Part shown: positions 1 through 6,173 of the stretch, piece by piece
Position numbering within the stretch: position 1 is the stretch's first letter
Layout of the letters: each line of letters opens with the position of its first letter
DNA from: an uncultured PS1 clade bacterium
Lineage (GTDB): Bacteria > Pseudomonadota > Gammaproteobacteria > PS1 > Pseudothioglobaceae
Direction: 5' to 3'
Assembly (NCBI GenBank): GCA_937950605.1
Contig: CALFDA010000050.1
Location: 1 to 9,215 of the forward strand
Length of the DNA: 9,215 nucleotides
Made by a program: the position numbers and the translations under genes
The notes under the pieces: generated by a model
What the model was told of the DNA's origin: nothing
The model's database searches: none
The model's input: only the letters and a program-made list of their open reading frames with translations

Positions 1-1
1 T

Positions 2-568
2 CATAGAAAGGGTAAAGATGATATGGGTATGTGTTATGGTGTTATTGGTAGAAACTTTCCTGGAATTGAGGAAGATAAACCACTGGATCAATATAGAAAG
101 ATAGTTAATGATTTATCTAAGGGTATTGATGATAGAAGAGAAATATTAACCTTTCATCACCCTAATTTAATTCATCGTGCTTGTCTACCTGCATGCTTAC
201 ATACACATCATTTTAATTTGTTGGGTAAAGATTTATATATTGAAAGTTATCAACGTAGTGCTGATTTTGCATTAGGATTACCTTTCAATATATTTCAAGT
301 AGCGTTATTAACAAGAATTACTGCACAAATTACTAATACTAAAGCAGTTAGAATGCGTCATCATATATCTAATATTCATTTGTATGAAAATCAGGTTGAT
401 ACTTTTGAATCAATACAAAGAATAAGAAAACCATATTATTCACCTGTGCTTATGATTAATCCTAACATTAAGACATTAGAAGATTTAGAGACATGGGTAG
501 GAGTAGATGATTTTGAATTAATAAATTATCAACATCATTCAGAAATAAAATATCCTTTCACGGTTTAG
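2..568 (+). CDS. thyA: Thymidylate synthase, phage-type, 5' end cut by window
   Basis: Makes dTMP from dUMP using methylene-tetrahydrofolate, in the cytoplasm. The frame is open to the left edge, so only about 188 C-terminal residues are seen; ATG 23 is internal, not a start. The fragment opens with a YGV-type substrate loop (MGMCYGVIGRNF). It then shows the catalytic cysteine in CLPACLHTHHF (TGC at 194-196), the phosphate-binding QRS followed by LGLPFNI, and the HLYENQVD stretch matching the conserved HxY nucleotide-binding segment. It ends in a typical C-terminus, HHSEIKYPFTV. The wording is closer to phage synthases than to E. coli ThyA (inference). All visible catalytic residues are present, so the enzyme could be active. 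Its last 72 codons (353-568) are repeated at 859-1074. The downstream superinfection-immunity-like genes support a phage origin. The symbol denotes the family only. Confidence 0.85.
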   Translation, partial: HRKGKDDMGMCYGVIGRNFPGIEEDKPLDQYRKIVNDLSKGIDDRREILTFHHPNLIHRACLPACLHTHHFNLLGKDLYIESYQRSADFALGLPFNIFQVALLTRITAQITNTKAVRMRHHISNIHLYENQVDTFESIQRIRKPYYSPVLMINPNIKTLEDLETWVGVDDFELINYQHHSEIKYPFTV

Positions 569-646
569 GATATTAACACAATAAAGGAGGTATTGATCCA
601 GTGAGAGGTATACTCAAATCCCTAGTGATAATTGTGGGTGCTTTGA
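353..646 (+). repeat. Direct repeat copy 1: thymidylate synthase 3' end plus start of immunity gene
   Basis: This stretch aligns with 859-1158 at a constant offset of 506 bp from 353 to about 625. A 6-bp deletion follows, and similarity stops after CTTTGA. I count about 14 mismatches in the first 275 bp or so, roughly 95% identity. The unit starts exactly at an in-frame ATG codon of the synthase. It covers the synthase tail, the 32-bp spacer and the first codons of the superinfection-immunity-type gene. Confidence 0.95.
584..590 (+). promoter_or_regulatory. Strong Shine-Dalgarno before the truncated immunity-like gene
   Basis: AAGGAGG lies 10 bases before GTG 601. In the second repeat the same place reads AAAAAGG before GTG 1107. 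The two differences between the spacers therefore fall inside the ribosome binding site. The broken copy keeps the strong site and the intact copy has a weak one. Confidence 0.6.
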
Positions 647-660
647 AAGTTATTAGTTAA
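601..660 (+). pseudogene. Truncated superinfection-immunity-type membrane protein, copy 1
   Basis: A GTG-started frame of 19 codons begins MRGILKSLVIIVGAL. This is the start of the intact protein at 1107-1328 with two codons deleted. Similarity to the intact copy then ends and the frame runs into VIS and a TAA. The three-helix core of the family is lost, so this is a remnant. It could still be translated as a short hydrophobic peptide because it keeps a strong ribosome binding site. It sits 32 bp after the synthase stop, the same spacing as the intact copy. Confidence 0.75.
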
Positions 661-673
661 AATTGAGGTTATT

Positions 674-859
674 ATGAAAATACTTGGTATTGAAGTTACA
701 GAGCGCGGACTTTTTAGTATAAAGTTCTACTTTCGGTGGGTGCCTGAGATAAAAGAGACTAAGGGTCCGAAGGAACTTATAAAGCTTCTTGAAAGTGACC
801 GCCTCTCGCGGGAAGTAAAAGAGATGATACTAGATCATCTGGAAGGTAGGTTTATGTGA
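674..859 (+). CDS. Small orphan protein, 61 aa, function unknown
   Basis: I do not recognise this gene. The ATG at 674 follows TTGAGG at 662-667, a fair ribosome binding site. The product starts MKILGIEVTERGLFSIKFYF, probably beta-strands. It ends in a charged helical segment containing LLESDRLSREVKEMILDHLE. There is no membrane segment and no cysteine. By hand count the gene is about 41% G+C, clearly richer than the synthase and immunity fragments around it, which suggests a different origin. It occupies the cargo position between two synthase 3'-end repeats. Its stop TGA (857-859) abuts the second synthase fragment in the string ATGTGATG. The C-terminal wording resembles small phage or replication-associated proteins, but too weakly to name a family. 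Confidence 0.55.
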   Translation: MKILGIEVTERGLFSIKFYFRWVPEIKETKGPKELIKLLESDRLSREVKEMILDHLEGRFM

Positions 860-1074
860 TGCGACATCATATATCTAATATTCATATGTATGAAAATCAG
901 GTTGATACTTTTGAATCAATACAAAGAATAAGAAAACCATATTATTCACCTGTGCTTATGATTAATCCTAATATTAATACATTAGTAGATTTAGAGACAT
1001 GGGCAGGAGTAGATGATTTTAAATTGATAAATTATCAACATCATCCAGTGATAAAACATCCTTTCACGGTTTAG
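859..1074 (+). pseudogene. Duplicated 3' fragment of thymidylate synthase
   Basis: This is a copy of the last 72 codons (71 residues and stop) of the synthase at 353-568. It starts at ATG 859, or GTG 856 overlapping the upstream stop. The frame is open and ends in the family C-terminus HPFTV. It lacks the catalytic cysteine, the QRS arginine and the LGLPFNI segment, so it cannot be an active synthase alone. I count 11 changed codons against copy 1, of which 8 replace the amino acid (for example L to M, V to A, E to K, Y to H). This looks like relaxed constraint. It could serve as a recombination target that restores a synthase 3' end, or simply be a duplication relic. Confidence 0.85.
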
Positions 1075-1158
1075 GATATTAACACAATAAAAAAGGTATT
1101 GATCCAGTGAGAGGTATACTCAAATCCCTAGTTATAGCGATAATTGTGGGTACTTTGA
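859..1158 (+). repeat. Direct repeat copy 2
   Basis: This is the partner of 353-646. It contains the synthase tail, the spacer and the beginning of the intact immunity-type gene. It carries 6 bases (two codons, IA) that are absent from copy 1 near position 1133. Confidence 0.95.
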
Positions 1159-1328
1159 CCTTTATCTTTGCTCCAAATTTTGTAGGGTTGGTCTTACTAT
1201 ATTTTCTTCCTTCTTTAATAGCAGCAAGAAATGGAAACAAACATCAAAATAAAATATTTTTAACTAATTTATTTTTTGGCTGGACTATCCTAGGCTGGAT
1301 AGGTTGTTTGATATGGGCAGTTAAATAA
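1107..1328 (+). CDS. Superinfection-immunity-type small membrane protein
   Basis: A 73-residue protein of the Imm_superinfect type, the family of the phage T4 Imm protein, which blocks DNA entry of related phages at the inner membrane. Visible features are a hydrophobic N-terminal helix (residues about 5-21), a second helix ending in the hallmark LYFLPSLIAARN (31-42), a short polar link NKHQNK, and a third hydrophobic segment starting IFLTNLFFGWTILGW. The length is usual for the family. The GTG start is set by alignment with copy 1; the ribosome binding site is only AAAAAGG. The neighbours are synthase 3' fragments on both sides, consistent with a phage-derived locus. The superinfection role is inferred from the family; many bacterial members are uncharacterised. 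Confidence 0.8.
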   Translation: MRGILKSLVIAIIVGTLTFIFAPNFVGLVLLYFLPSLIAARNGNKHQNKIFLTNLFFGWTILGWIGCLIWAVK

Positions 1329-1349
1329 CCGTTCACGGTTTAAGATATT
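1329..1349 (+). repeat. Vestige of a third thymidylate synthase 3' end
   Basis: Immediately after the immunity-type stop codon comes CCGTTCACGGTTTAAGATATT. This reads P-F-T-V-stop plus the following spacer bases, the same as the ends at 554-574 and 1060-1080 apart from two or three base changes. It marks a third, nearly erased synthase tail. The same bases can also form a weak AACCG/CGGTT stem followed by a T-rich stretch, so a convergent terminator role is possible. Confidence 0.55.
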
Positions 1350-1354
1350 TTATT

Positions 1355-2386
1355 TTATTTCCAAATATCAACAGTAATTCCCTGTTTTCTTAACAACTTG
1401 GACTTATGTTCAATATAACGCTGAAAACTAGGCTCGGTTTTATAAGCACCTGTTAAAACATATTCCATCATGCTATGTAGGTGATAACTTTTAAAATAAG
1501 CATCTTTGCGAATAATTTCATTGCCAAATTTATCAAAAAAAACAATGGCAGGTTTATAGGTAAGATTTAGCTCCTCATACCAATCTTTGGCGGTGCTACG
1601 ATTACCAGATGGGGTGATGAGTTTTGCGTTTGACAAAGCATCAAAACGCACCACTTGCATTTGTTTTAGATATGCTTGTGTTGTTTTTAACGGCATTAAC
1701 TGAGTATGAAATAAATCACAAGATTTGCAGTTTAGTTCCTCAAAAAACACAGCTAACATCTTCTCTGCTGGTAGTTTTTGACTACGTGCTAACAAATGCG
1801 ATCCTGATGTAAAAATTGGATGCGCATTAAGCTCGCCTTGGTTGTTTGTCTTTGATTTATTAAGATAGTTTGAATAAGAATCCTTAATATAGGCTTTACT
1901 AGCAATATAATCCAGCGCAATATGCATTTTTTCAACAGATTGATAACCGTTTAATCTTAGTAGTGTTTTGCCTTTAGAATCTATAAAAACAAGCGTAGGA
2001 GTAAATTGAATTTTCATGTGTTTGGCAAATTCCTTTTCACTAAATTTTTTGCCTGTCCAATCGGTAACATCTCTATCGCCCCACATATTAGTTTCAATAA
2101 CATCAAAATTTTTTTTCAATTTAGCAACTAAAGCCACATCGTGAAAATTTTCTTCAACTAATTTTGCGCAATAAGGGCAACCATTTTGATGAAAATAAAT
2201 CATCAGATGACGATTTTCGGCATTTGCTTCTTCTAAATCTTCGGGGAAATCCATAAAACTTGTTTTGAACCAATCGGGCAGGGATTCAACGATTTTTGCG
2301 CCCAAAAAATCCCCTTGCTTGACCATCTCTTGGGCGATGGAGGTTGGTGAAAAGTATAAAACAAATATTAACAATATAATCCACAT
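1355..2386 (-). CDS. Secreted protein with two thioredoxin-like domains (SoxW-like)
   Basis: A 343-residue protein with a signal peptide: a hydrophobic stretch at residues 2-15 and an SIA cleavage site near residue 18, so it is probably periplasmic. Domain 1 (about 40-165) has a thioredoxin-fold redox motif CPYC at 70-73 after FHQNG, and a cis-proline in FTPT (P130). Domain 2 (about 190-320) repeats the plan with CKSC at 220-223 after FFEELN, and a cis-proline in YKPA (P279). Both domains keep two cysteines, so both could be redox active. The first resembles thioredoxins of the SoxW/DsbD-C-terminal kind that keep sulfur-oxidation or cytochrome proteins reduced in sulfur oxidisers; no sox gene is in the window to confirm this. 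The ATG at 2386 is chosen because it gives the signal peptide; its ribosome binding site is weak. The gene converges on the phage-like region. Confidence 0.8.
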   Translation of the reverse strand: MWIILLIFVLYFSPTSIAQEMVKQGDFLGAKIVESLPDWFKTSFMDFPEDLEEANAENRHLMIYFHQNGCPYCAKLVEENFHDVALVAKLKKNFDVIETNMWGDRDVTDWTGKKFSEKEFAKHMKIQFTPTLVFIDSKGKTLLRLNGYQSVEKMHIALDYIASKAYIKDSYSNYLNKSKTNNQGELNAHPIFTSGSHLLARSQKLPAEKMLAVFFEELNCKSCDLFHTQLMPLKTTQAYLKQMQVVRFDALSNAKLITPSGNRSTAKDWYEELNLTYKPAIVFFDKFGNEIIRKDAYFKSYHLHSMMEYVLTGAYKTEPSFQRYIEHKSKLLRKQGITVDIWK

Positions 2387-2523
2387 ATAGTTATCTTAAC
2401 CCTAAAAAATAAACTTGCCTAACTTTTTTTTGCTTTGTGTTTTTAATGTATTCAATTAGCGACTCAGCTTTTTGAATCTATAGAGTTTTTATCAGTGGTT
2501 GAAGACAAATCAACAACAAGATA

Positions 2524-3186
2524 TCATACAATATCAATGCTTTTTTGTGGCACAAATAACCCGCAACCAAGCAGACGATGCTCGCTAATACCAAGCTCTT
2601 GCAGTTTGACAGACTCCGCCTTTCTAAGATTTGCCACCATCAAAGAGCGTGTATGAATAACACCATTTGGGGTGGATATTTTGCGCTTTAAGCCTGCCAT
2701 CATCTTTTGTGGTTGAATGCCTATTTTTTGCAGTTGTGTAAATGCAGTTTGCAAAAAATCCTCCTCGCTGGTTTTTTCATCACAAGCAATATGTTTGGCA
2801 AAAACAATTTGCATATCACTCATCAGTTTTGGTTTTAATGCTTTAGTAATATTGATTTGATAATCACCCAAATCGAGTGTTTTGCCCGCCAAGGTCATAG
2901 CCTCTTTTAATCGCTCTTTAGGTAGTCTAATGCTTAACTTAGAGCGTTTAGACGGATAATAAAATCCAGATTCGTGATTTTGTTTCCAGCCATTGCCATC
3001 AGCAGTACTAATGTCAAAAATTCCTGCATTAACTTGTTTTAGCCATGGTAGGTGTTTAACCAGTGTTTTACAAAGCAAATAAGCGTGGTCAATGGGTAAA
3101 ATTTTGGCGTGAATATTGAATACAGCATCTTGAATTGTATCGGGAAGCGTAAAATGCTCCTCTTTAATATCCTCTTGCCAAAACAT
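2524..3186 (-). CDS. cas6: Orphan Cas6/Cmx6-like CRISPR RNA endonuclease
   Basis: A 220-residue protein matching my knowledge of the Cas6 form annotated as type I-MYXAN Cmx6. It has an early LPIDHAYLL segment (30-38, with a candidate catalytic histidine H34), LPWL, then RSKLSIRLP (81-89). It also has the late IHTRSLMVANL stretch (177-187) and a glycine-rich C-terminal loop in LLGCGLFVPQK (205-215). Cas6 proteins cut CRISPR precursor RNA at repeat stems. No CRISPR array and no other cas gene is visible in the window, so it either acts in trans on a distant locus or has another RNA role. It is divergent from rnc across 41 bp and 137 bp upstream of the thioredoxin-like gene on the same strand. 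The family call is from remembered motifs; no profile search was run. Confidence 0.65.
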   Translation of the reverse strand: MFWQEDIKEEHFTLPDTIQDAVFNIHAKILPIDHAYLLCKTLVKHLPWLKQVNAGIFDISTADGNGWKQNHESGFYYPSKRSKLSIRLPKERLKEAMTLAGKTLDLGDYQINITKALKPKLMSDMQIVFAKHIACDEKTSEEDFLQTAFTQLQKIGIQPQKMMAGLKRKISTPNGVIHTRSLMVANLRKAESVKLQELGISEHRLLGCGLFVPQKSIDIV

Positions 3187-3227
3187 AAATCTTACCCAAG
3201 TTTATTAATGATGTTAAATTATAGACG

Positions 3228-3905
3228 ATGAAAGAATTACAAAAAAAAATTAACTATCAGTTTAAGAATAAGGCCTTATTAAAACAGGCATTAACGCATC
3301 GTAGTATCGGTAAAGGCAATAATAATGAGCGCTTAGAATTTTTAGGCGATAGTGTGTTAGGTATGGTAGTGTCTTGCGAGTTGTATAAGCGTTTTCCTAG
3401 AGCCGATGAAGGTAAATTATCGCGGTTTAAATCTTATGTTGTAAGGAGGCAAACGCTGGCACTGCTTGCCGCTAGACTTGAATTGTCGAATTTATTGATT
3501 TTAGGTTTAGGTGAGTTAAAAAGTGGCGGATACAATCGCGAGTCAATCCAAGTTGACGCAGTAGAGGCTATTTTAGGTGCTATTTTTTTAGAAGCAGGGT
3601 TCGATGTGGTTAATGCGATTATTTTGGATTTATTCAAAGAATATATAGATGAAATCAATCCAAACGATACACTAAAGGATTTCAAAACACAATTACAAGA
3701 GCATCTGCAGAAGTTTGGGCAAACATTGCCAAAATACCAATTAGTTAAAACCACAGGCAAAGACCACAATGCAAAATTTATGGTAAATTGCTTGTTAAAA
3801 GACCAATCAATACAGGTTGAGCAAGAGGCTAAAAGCATTAAGCGAGCAGAGCAAATGTGTGCCGAAATTTTGCTAGAAAGATTAAAAGACAAACCTTTTT
3901 CATGA
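3228..3905 (+). CDS. rnc: Ribonuclease III
   Basis: Double-strand-specific RNase for rRNA and mRNA processing. It is 225 residues long, like E. coli RNase III. The catalytic domain carries the signature NERLEFLGDS (33-42, with E37 and D41), E61 in DEGKLS, and D110/E113 in VDAVEA as the metal ligands. The dsRNA-binding domain spans about 148-220, with KTQLQEHLQ at its start, the GKDHNAKF loop and IKRAEQMCAE in the last helix. All expected residues are present. The ATG at 3228 fits the usual N-terminus; there is no clear ribosome binding site and the leader is very short. It overlaps era by four bases. Confidence 0.97.
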   Translation: MKELQKKINYQFKNKALLKQALTHRSIGKGNNNERLEFLGDSVLGMVVSCELYKRFPRADEGKLSRFKSYVVRRQTLALLAARLELSNLLILGLGELKSGGYNRESIQVDAVEAILGAIFLEAGFDVVNAIILDLFKEYIDEINPNDTLKDFKTQLQEHLQKFGQTLPKYQLVKTTGKDHNAKFMVNCLLKDQSIQVEQEAKSIKRAEQMCAEILLERLKDKPFS

Positions 3906-4786
3906 CACATAAAGCAGGATTTATTGCTGTTGTTGGTCGTCCAAATGTGGGTAAATCGACTTTAATTAATGAGCTGATTGGGCAAAAACTTTCTATTACC
4001 TCACATCGACCACAAACCACACGCCACCGTATTCATGCCATTGACACTAGAGAGAACTATCAAATGGTATTTGTCGACACACCAGGGATACATATCAATA
4101 ATGCCAAGGCGATTAATGCTTATATGAACAAGATGGCTAGTGCTAGTATTGATGATGTAGATGTTATTGTGTGGTTACTTGAGGCGAAGAGATGGACTAA
4201 AGAAGATACACGTGTTTTAAAACATATATCAACAGCACAAGTACCCGTTATTTTGTGCGTTAATAAGATTGACAAACTAAAAGACAAGCACACACTTTTG
4301 CCATTCTTAGAAGAAGTTGCACAAAAATATCAAGCTGGTGATTTGTTTCCGCTTTCAGCCTTTGATAAGTCCGATACTAAAGCTTTGCGTGCATTAATTC
4401 TAAATCGTTTGCCAAATCAGCCCAATATTTTTGATGCAGATTATATTACCGATAGGAGTGAAAAATTTGTTGTCGCTGAATTTATTCGTGAAAAATTAAT
4501 GCGTCATTTGGCAAATGAATTACCTTATGAATTGACAGTGCAGATTGAGCAATACAAATTAGACAGACAAATACAAAAAATTGTCGCTGTGATTTTTGTT
4601 GACAGGCTCTCACAAAAAAGCATTGTGATTGGCAATAAAGGCAAGATGTTAAAACTTATTGGCAGTGAATCTCGTCAAAGTATAGAGAATTTTTTACAGC
4701 GTAAGGTATATATAAAGCTTTGGGTTAAAGTTAAACAAGGCTGGTCTAACAACAAGCACTTATTAACTTTACTGGGGTATGATTAA
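3902..4786 (+). CDS. era: GTPase Era, 16S rRNA/30S assembly factor
   Basis: A 294-residue GTPase that binds the 3' end of 16S rRNA in late 30S maturation. The G1 motif GRPNVGKS is at 12-19, the G2-like region SHRPQTTRHRI follows, G3 DTPG is at 59-62, G4 NKID at 121-124 and G5 SAF at 152-154. A C-terminal KH domain has VIGNKGKMLKLIG around 242-254. I chose ATG 3902 over a GTG 45 bases upstream. It gives the family N-terminus (MTHKAGFIAVVG) and overlaps the rnc stop as ATGA, implying translational coupling. The rnc-era pair is the usual arrangement; recO does not follow. Confidence 0.97.
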   Translation: MTHKAGFIAVVGRPNVGKSTLINELIGQKLSITSHRPQTTRHRIHAIDTRENYQMVFVDTPGIHINNAKAINAYMNKMASASIDDVDVIVWLLEAKRWTKEDTRVLKHISTAQVPVILCVNKIDKLKDKHTLLPFLEEVAQKYQAGDLFPLSAFDKSDTKALRALILNRLPNQPNIFDADYITDRSEKFVVAEFIREKLMRHLANELPYELTVQIEQYKLDRQIQKIVAVIFVDRLSQKSIVIGNKGKMLKLIGSESRQSIENFLQRKVYIKLWVKVKQGWSNNKHLLTLLGYD

Positions 4787-4823
4787 ATCTAGTTAGACCT
4801 TAGTTTTATACAAAAATTCGGCA

Positions 4824-4840
4824 AATAACTGCTAGTTATT
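4824..4840 (+). terminator. Possible terminator after rnc-era
   Basis: AATAACT-GCT-AGTTATT is a perfect 7-bp stem with a 3-base loop, 37 bp after the era stop, followed by ATCCTTTCTT. The stem is AT-rich and the T-run is interrupted, so it would be a weak intrinsic terminator. Confidence 0.35.
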
Positions 4841-5027
4841 ATCCTTTCTTAGATAAAATTTATTATTTTGCGCTATTCCTAAAGTTGTATCAGATTAATT
4901 CAATAAGTCTTAAACAGGTATCAGAATGTAGCCCTAGTTTTGTATCAAGCAATATGGGCAAAATATTTAGGATAAAGCATTTGATGTGCAACAATACCTA
5001 AGACAGAGTGGATATTTAAAAACAAAA

Positions 5028-5045
5028 GCATAATTGCTATTATGC
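5028..5045. repeat. 18-bp inverted repeat upstream of pdxJ
   Basis: GCATAAT-TGCT-ATTATGC is a perfect 7-bp inverted repeat centred about 52 bp before the pdxJ start. On the - strand it is followed by TTTTGTTTTT, which gives it the form of an intrinsic terminator for leftward transcription. On the + strand it could be an operator or leader hairpin. I cannot tell which. Confidence 0.4.
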
Positions 5046-5088
5046 GCTAAGTCTTTGAAAATTGTTGTTTAAATAAGTAGGAGGGAAA

Positions 5089-5814
5089 ATGAGTATTTAT
5101 TTAGGCGTTAATATTGATCATATAGCCACCCTTAGGCAAGCTAGAGGAACGCATTATCCATCACCGATAGAGGGTGCTTTATTATGTGAGAAGTCTGGCG
5201 CAGACAGTATTACCTTGCATTTGCGTGAAGATAGGCGCCATATTCAAGATACAGATGTGATTGCCTTACGCGAACAACTCAACACTAAAATGAATCTAGA
5301 AATGGCAGCCACAGATGAAATGGTCGCGATTGTTAGTAAAGTTAAACCTCAAGATTGCTGTTTAGTACCAGAAAAACGTGAAGAATTAACCACCGAAGGT
5401 GGATTAGATGTAGCCAAGCAAATCCCTAGAATACGTGATATTTGTACACAACTTGCGCAAAATGGCATAACAGTATCGCTGTTTATTAATGCAGATAAAA
5501 CCCAAATTGATGCAGCATGCGAATGTGGTGCACCCGTGGTTGAACTACATACAGGACATTATGCCGACACCCAAGGCAATGAGCAACAAGATGAGTTTGA
5601 GCGCATTAAAAATATGGCAACCTATGCGCATTCGATTGGTCTACAAGTAAATGCAGGGCATGGACTAACTTTAGAAAACACCAGATCTATTGCGCAACTA
5701 CCTGAAATTGTTGAACTCAATATTGGTCATTTCATTGTTGCTCGTGCGGTTTTTGTCGGTTTAGAGACTGCCACCCGTGAGATGAAAGATTTAATGTTAA
5801 GAGCAAGATTATAA
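5089..5814 (+). CDS. pdxJ: Pyridoxine 5'-phosphate synthase
   Basis: Condenses 1-deoxyxylulose 5-phosphate with 3-amino-2-oxopropyl phosphate to make pyridoxine 5'-phosphate, the last ring-forming step of vitamin B6 synthesis in the DXP-dependent route. It is a cytoplasmic TIM barrel of 241 residues, the usual length. Family motifs are NIDHIATLRQARG (8-20), HLREDRRHI (44-52), LEMA with E71, PEKREELTTEGGLD (94-107), ELHTGHYA (152-159), NAGHGL (188-193) and LNIGHFIVARAVF (210-222). A strong Shine-Dalgarno AGGAGGG at 5079-5085 fixes the ATG. The 302-bp gap suggests its own promoter rather than read-through from era. The acpS gene that often follows is absent; the next gene is convergent. Confidence 0.97.
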   Translation: MSIYLGVNIDHIATLRQARGTHYPSPIEGALLCEKSGADSITLHLREDRRHIQDTDVIALREQLNTKMNLEMAATDEMVAIVSKVKPQDCCLVPEKREELTTEGGLDVAKQIPRIRDICTQLAQNGITVSLFINADKTQIDAACECGAPVVELHTGHYADTQGNEQQDEFERIKNMATYAHSIGLQVNAGHGLTLENTRSIAQLPEIVELNIGHFIVARAVFVGLETATREMKDLMLRARL

Positions 5815-6173
5815 AATTTAACTATGCCTGTTAAACAAAAGTGATTTTTAGTAAAACATAGCTTAATTTATAACAAAATAAACACAAACCATTTTATTTT
5901 GCTTGCAAAATGATTTTTCAAATATTAGCAAATTGTTTAATCAGATTTTTTCATTCTTATAAATTTTTCTTGAAAACTCACTAATTAAAATGCAACTCAC
6001 CCTGTGTAGTTAGTCTAATACAAATTTAGCGCATTAATAAATACTTTTAAATACTTTGTTTTCTATTCGAAAAAATTGACAGACACGTTGACTATTTGCT
6101 TATTTTTGAATTAGCATTTTTTGTATTTTCTAAATCTTGGATTGTGTTTTGTTTGTTGATTACAGTTCACAAA
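5815..6173. other. 359-bp AT-rich convergent gap, no gene seen
   Basis: This gap lies between the pdxJ stop and the leftward NAD synthetase stop. I find no convincing gene. It contains a hairpin that may end pdxJ (5896-5911) and a perfect-but-one 10-bp tandem AAATACTTTT/AAATACTTTG at 6039-6058. A TTGACA at 6076-6081 lacks a good -10 partner. No acpS remnant is recognised. Confidence 0.6.
5896..5911 (+). terminator. Possible terminator after pdxJ
   Basis: ATTTTG-CTTG-CAAAAT forms a 6-bp stem with a 4-base loop, followed by GATTTTTC, about 80 bp after the pdxJ stop. The stem is weak and AT-rich. Confidence 0.3.

Larger units (their letters stand above)
4787..5088. other. 302-bp gap between era and pdxJ, no gene seen
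   Basis: No open frame of convincing length or recognisable protein is seen on either strand. In E. coli-like clusters recO occupies this place; I see no recO-like residue pattern. The gap holds two inverted repeats (4824-4840 and 5028-5045). It also holds three loosely similar strings, CCTTAGTTTTATACAA at about 4798, CCTAAAGTTGTATCAG at 4878 and CCCTAGTTTTGTATCA at 4932. These may be degraded repeats or chance in AT-rich DNA. Confidence 0.6.

Noticed and set aside
1329..1370. Strong bidirectional terminator between the immunity-type gene and the thioredoxin gene
   Set aside because: The stem AACCG/CGGTT is only 5 bp and the bases are better explained as a leftover synthase 3' end; a weak terminator role cannot be excluded.
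3857..3901. Upstream GTG start for era, adding 15 residues
   Set aside because: The extra residues lie inside rnc and do not fit the family N-terminus; ATG 3902 overlaps the rnc stop as ATGA.
3434..3910. Long open frame on the - strand opposite rnc (158 codons)
   Set aside because: It is antisense to an unmistakable RNase III gene, is cysteine- and serine-rich without motifs, and is a codon-composition shadow.
6076..6110. TTGACA as a rightward promoter in the convergent gap
   Set aside because: No acceptable -10 box at 16-18 bp and no rightward gene to drive.
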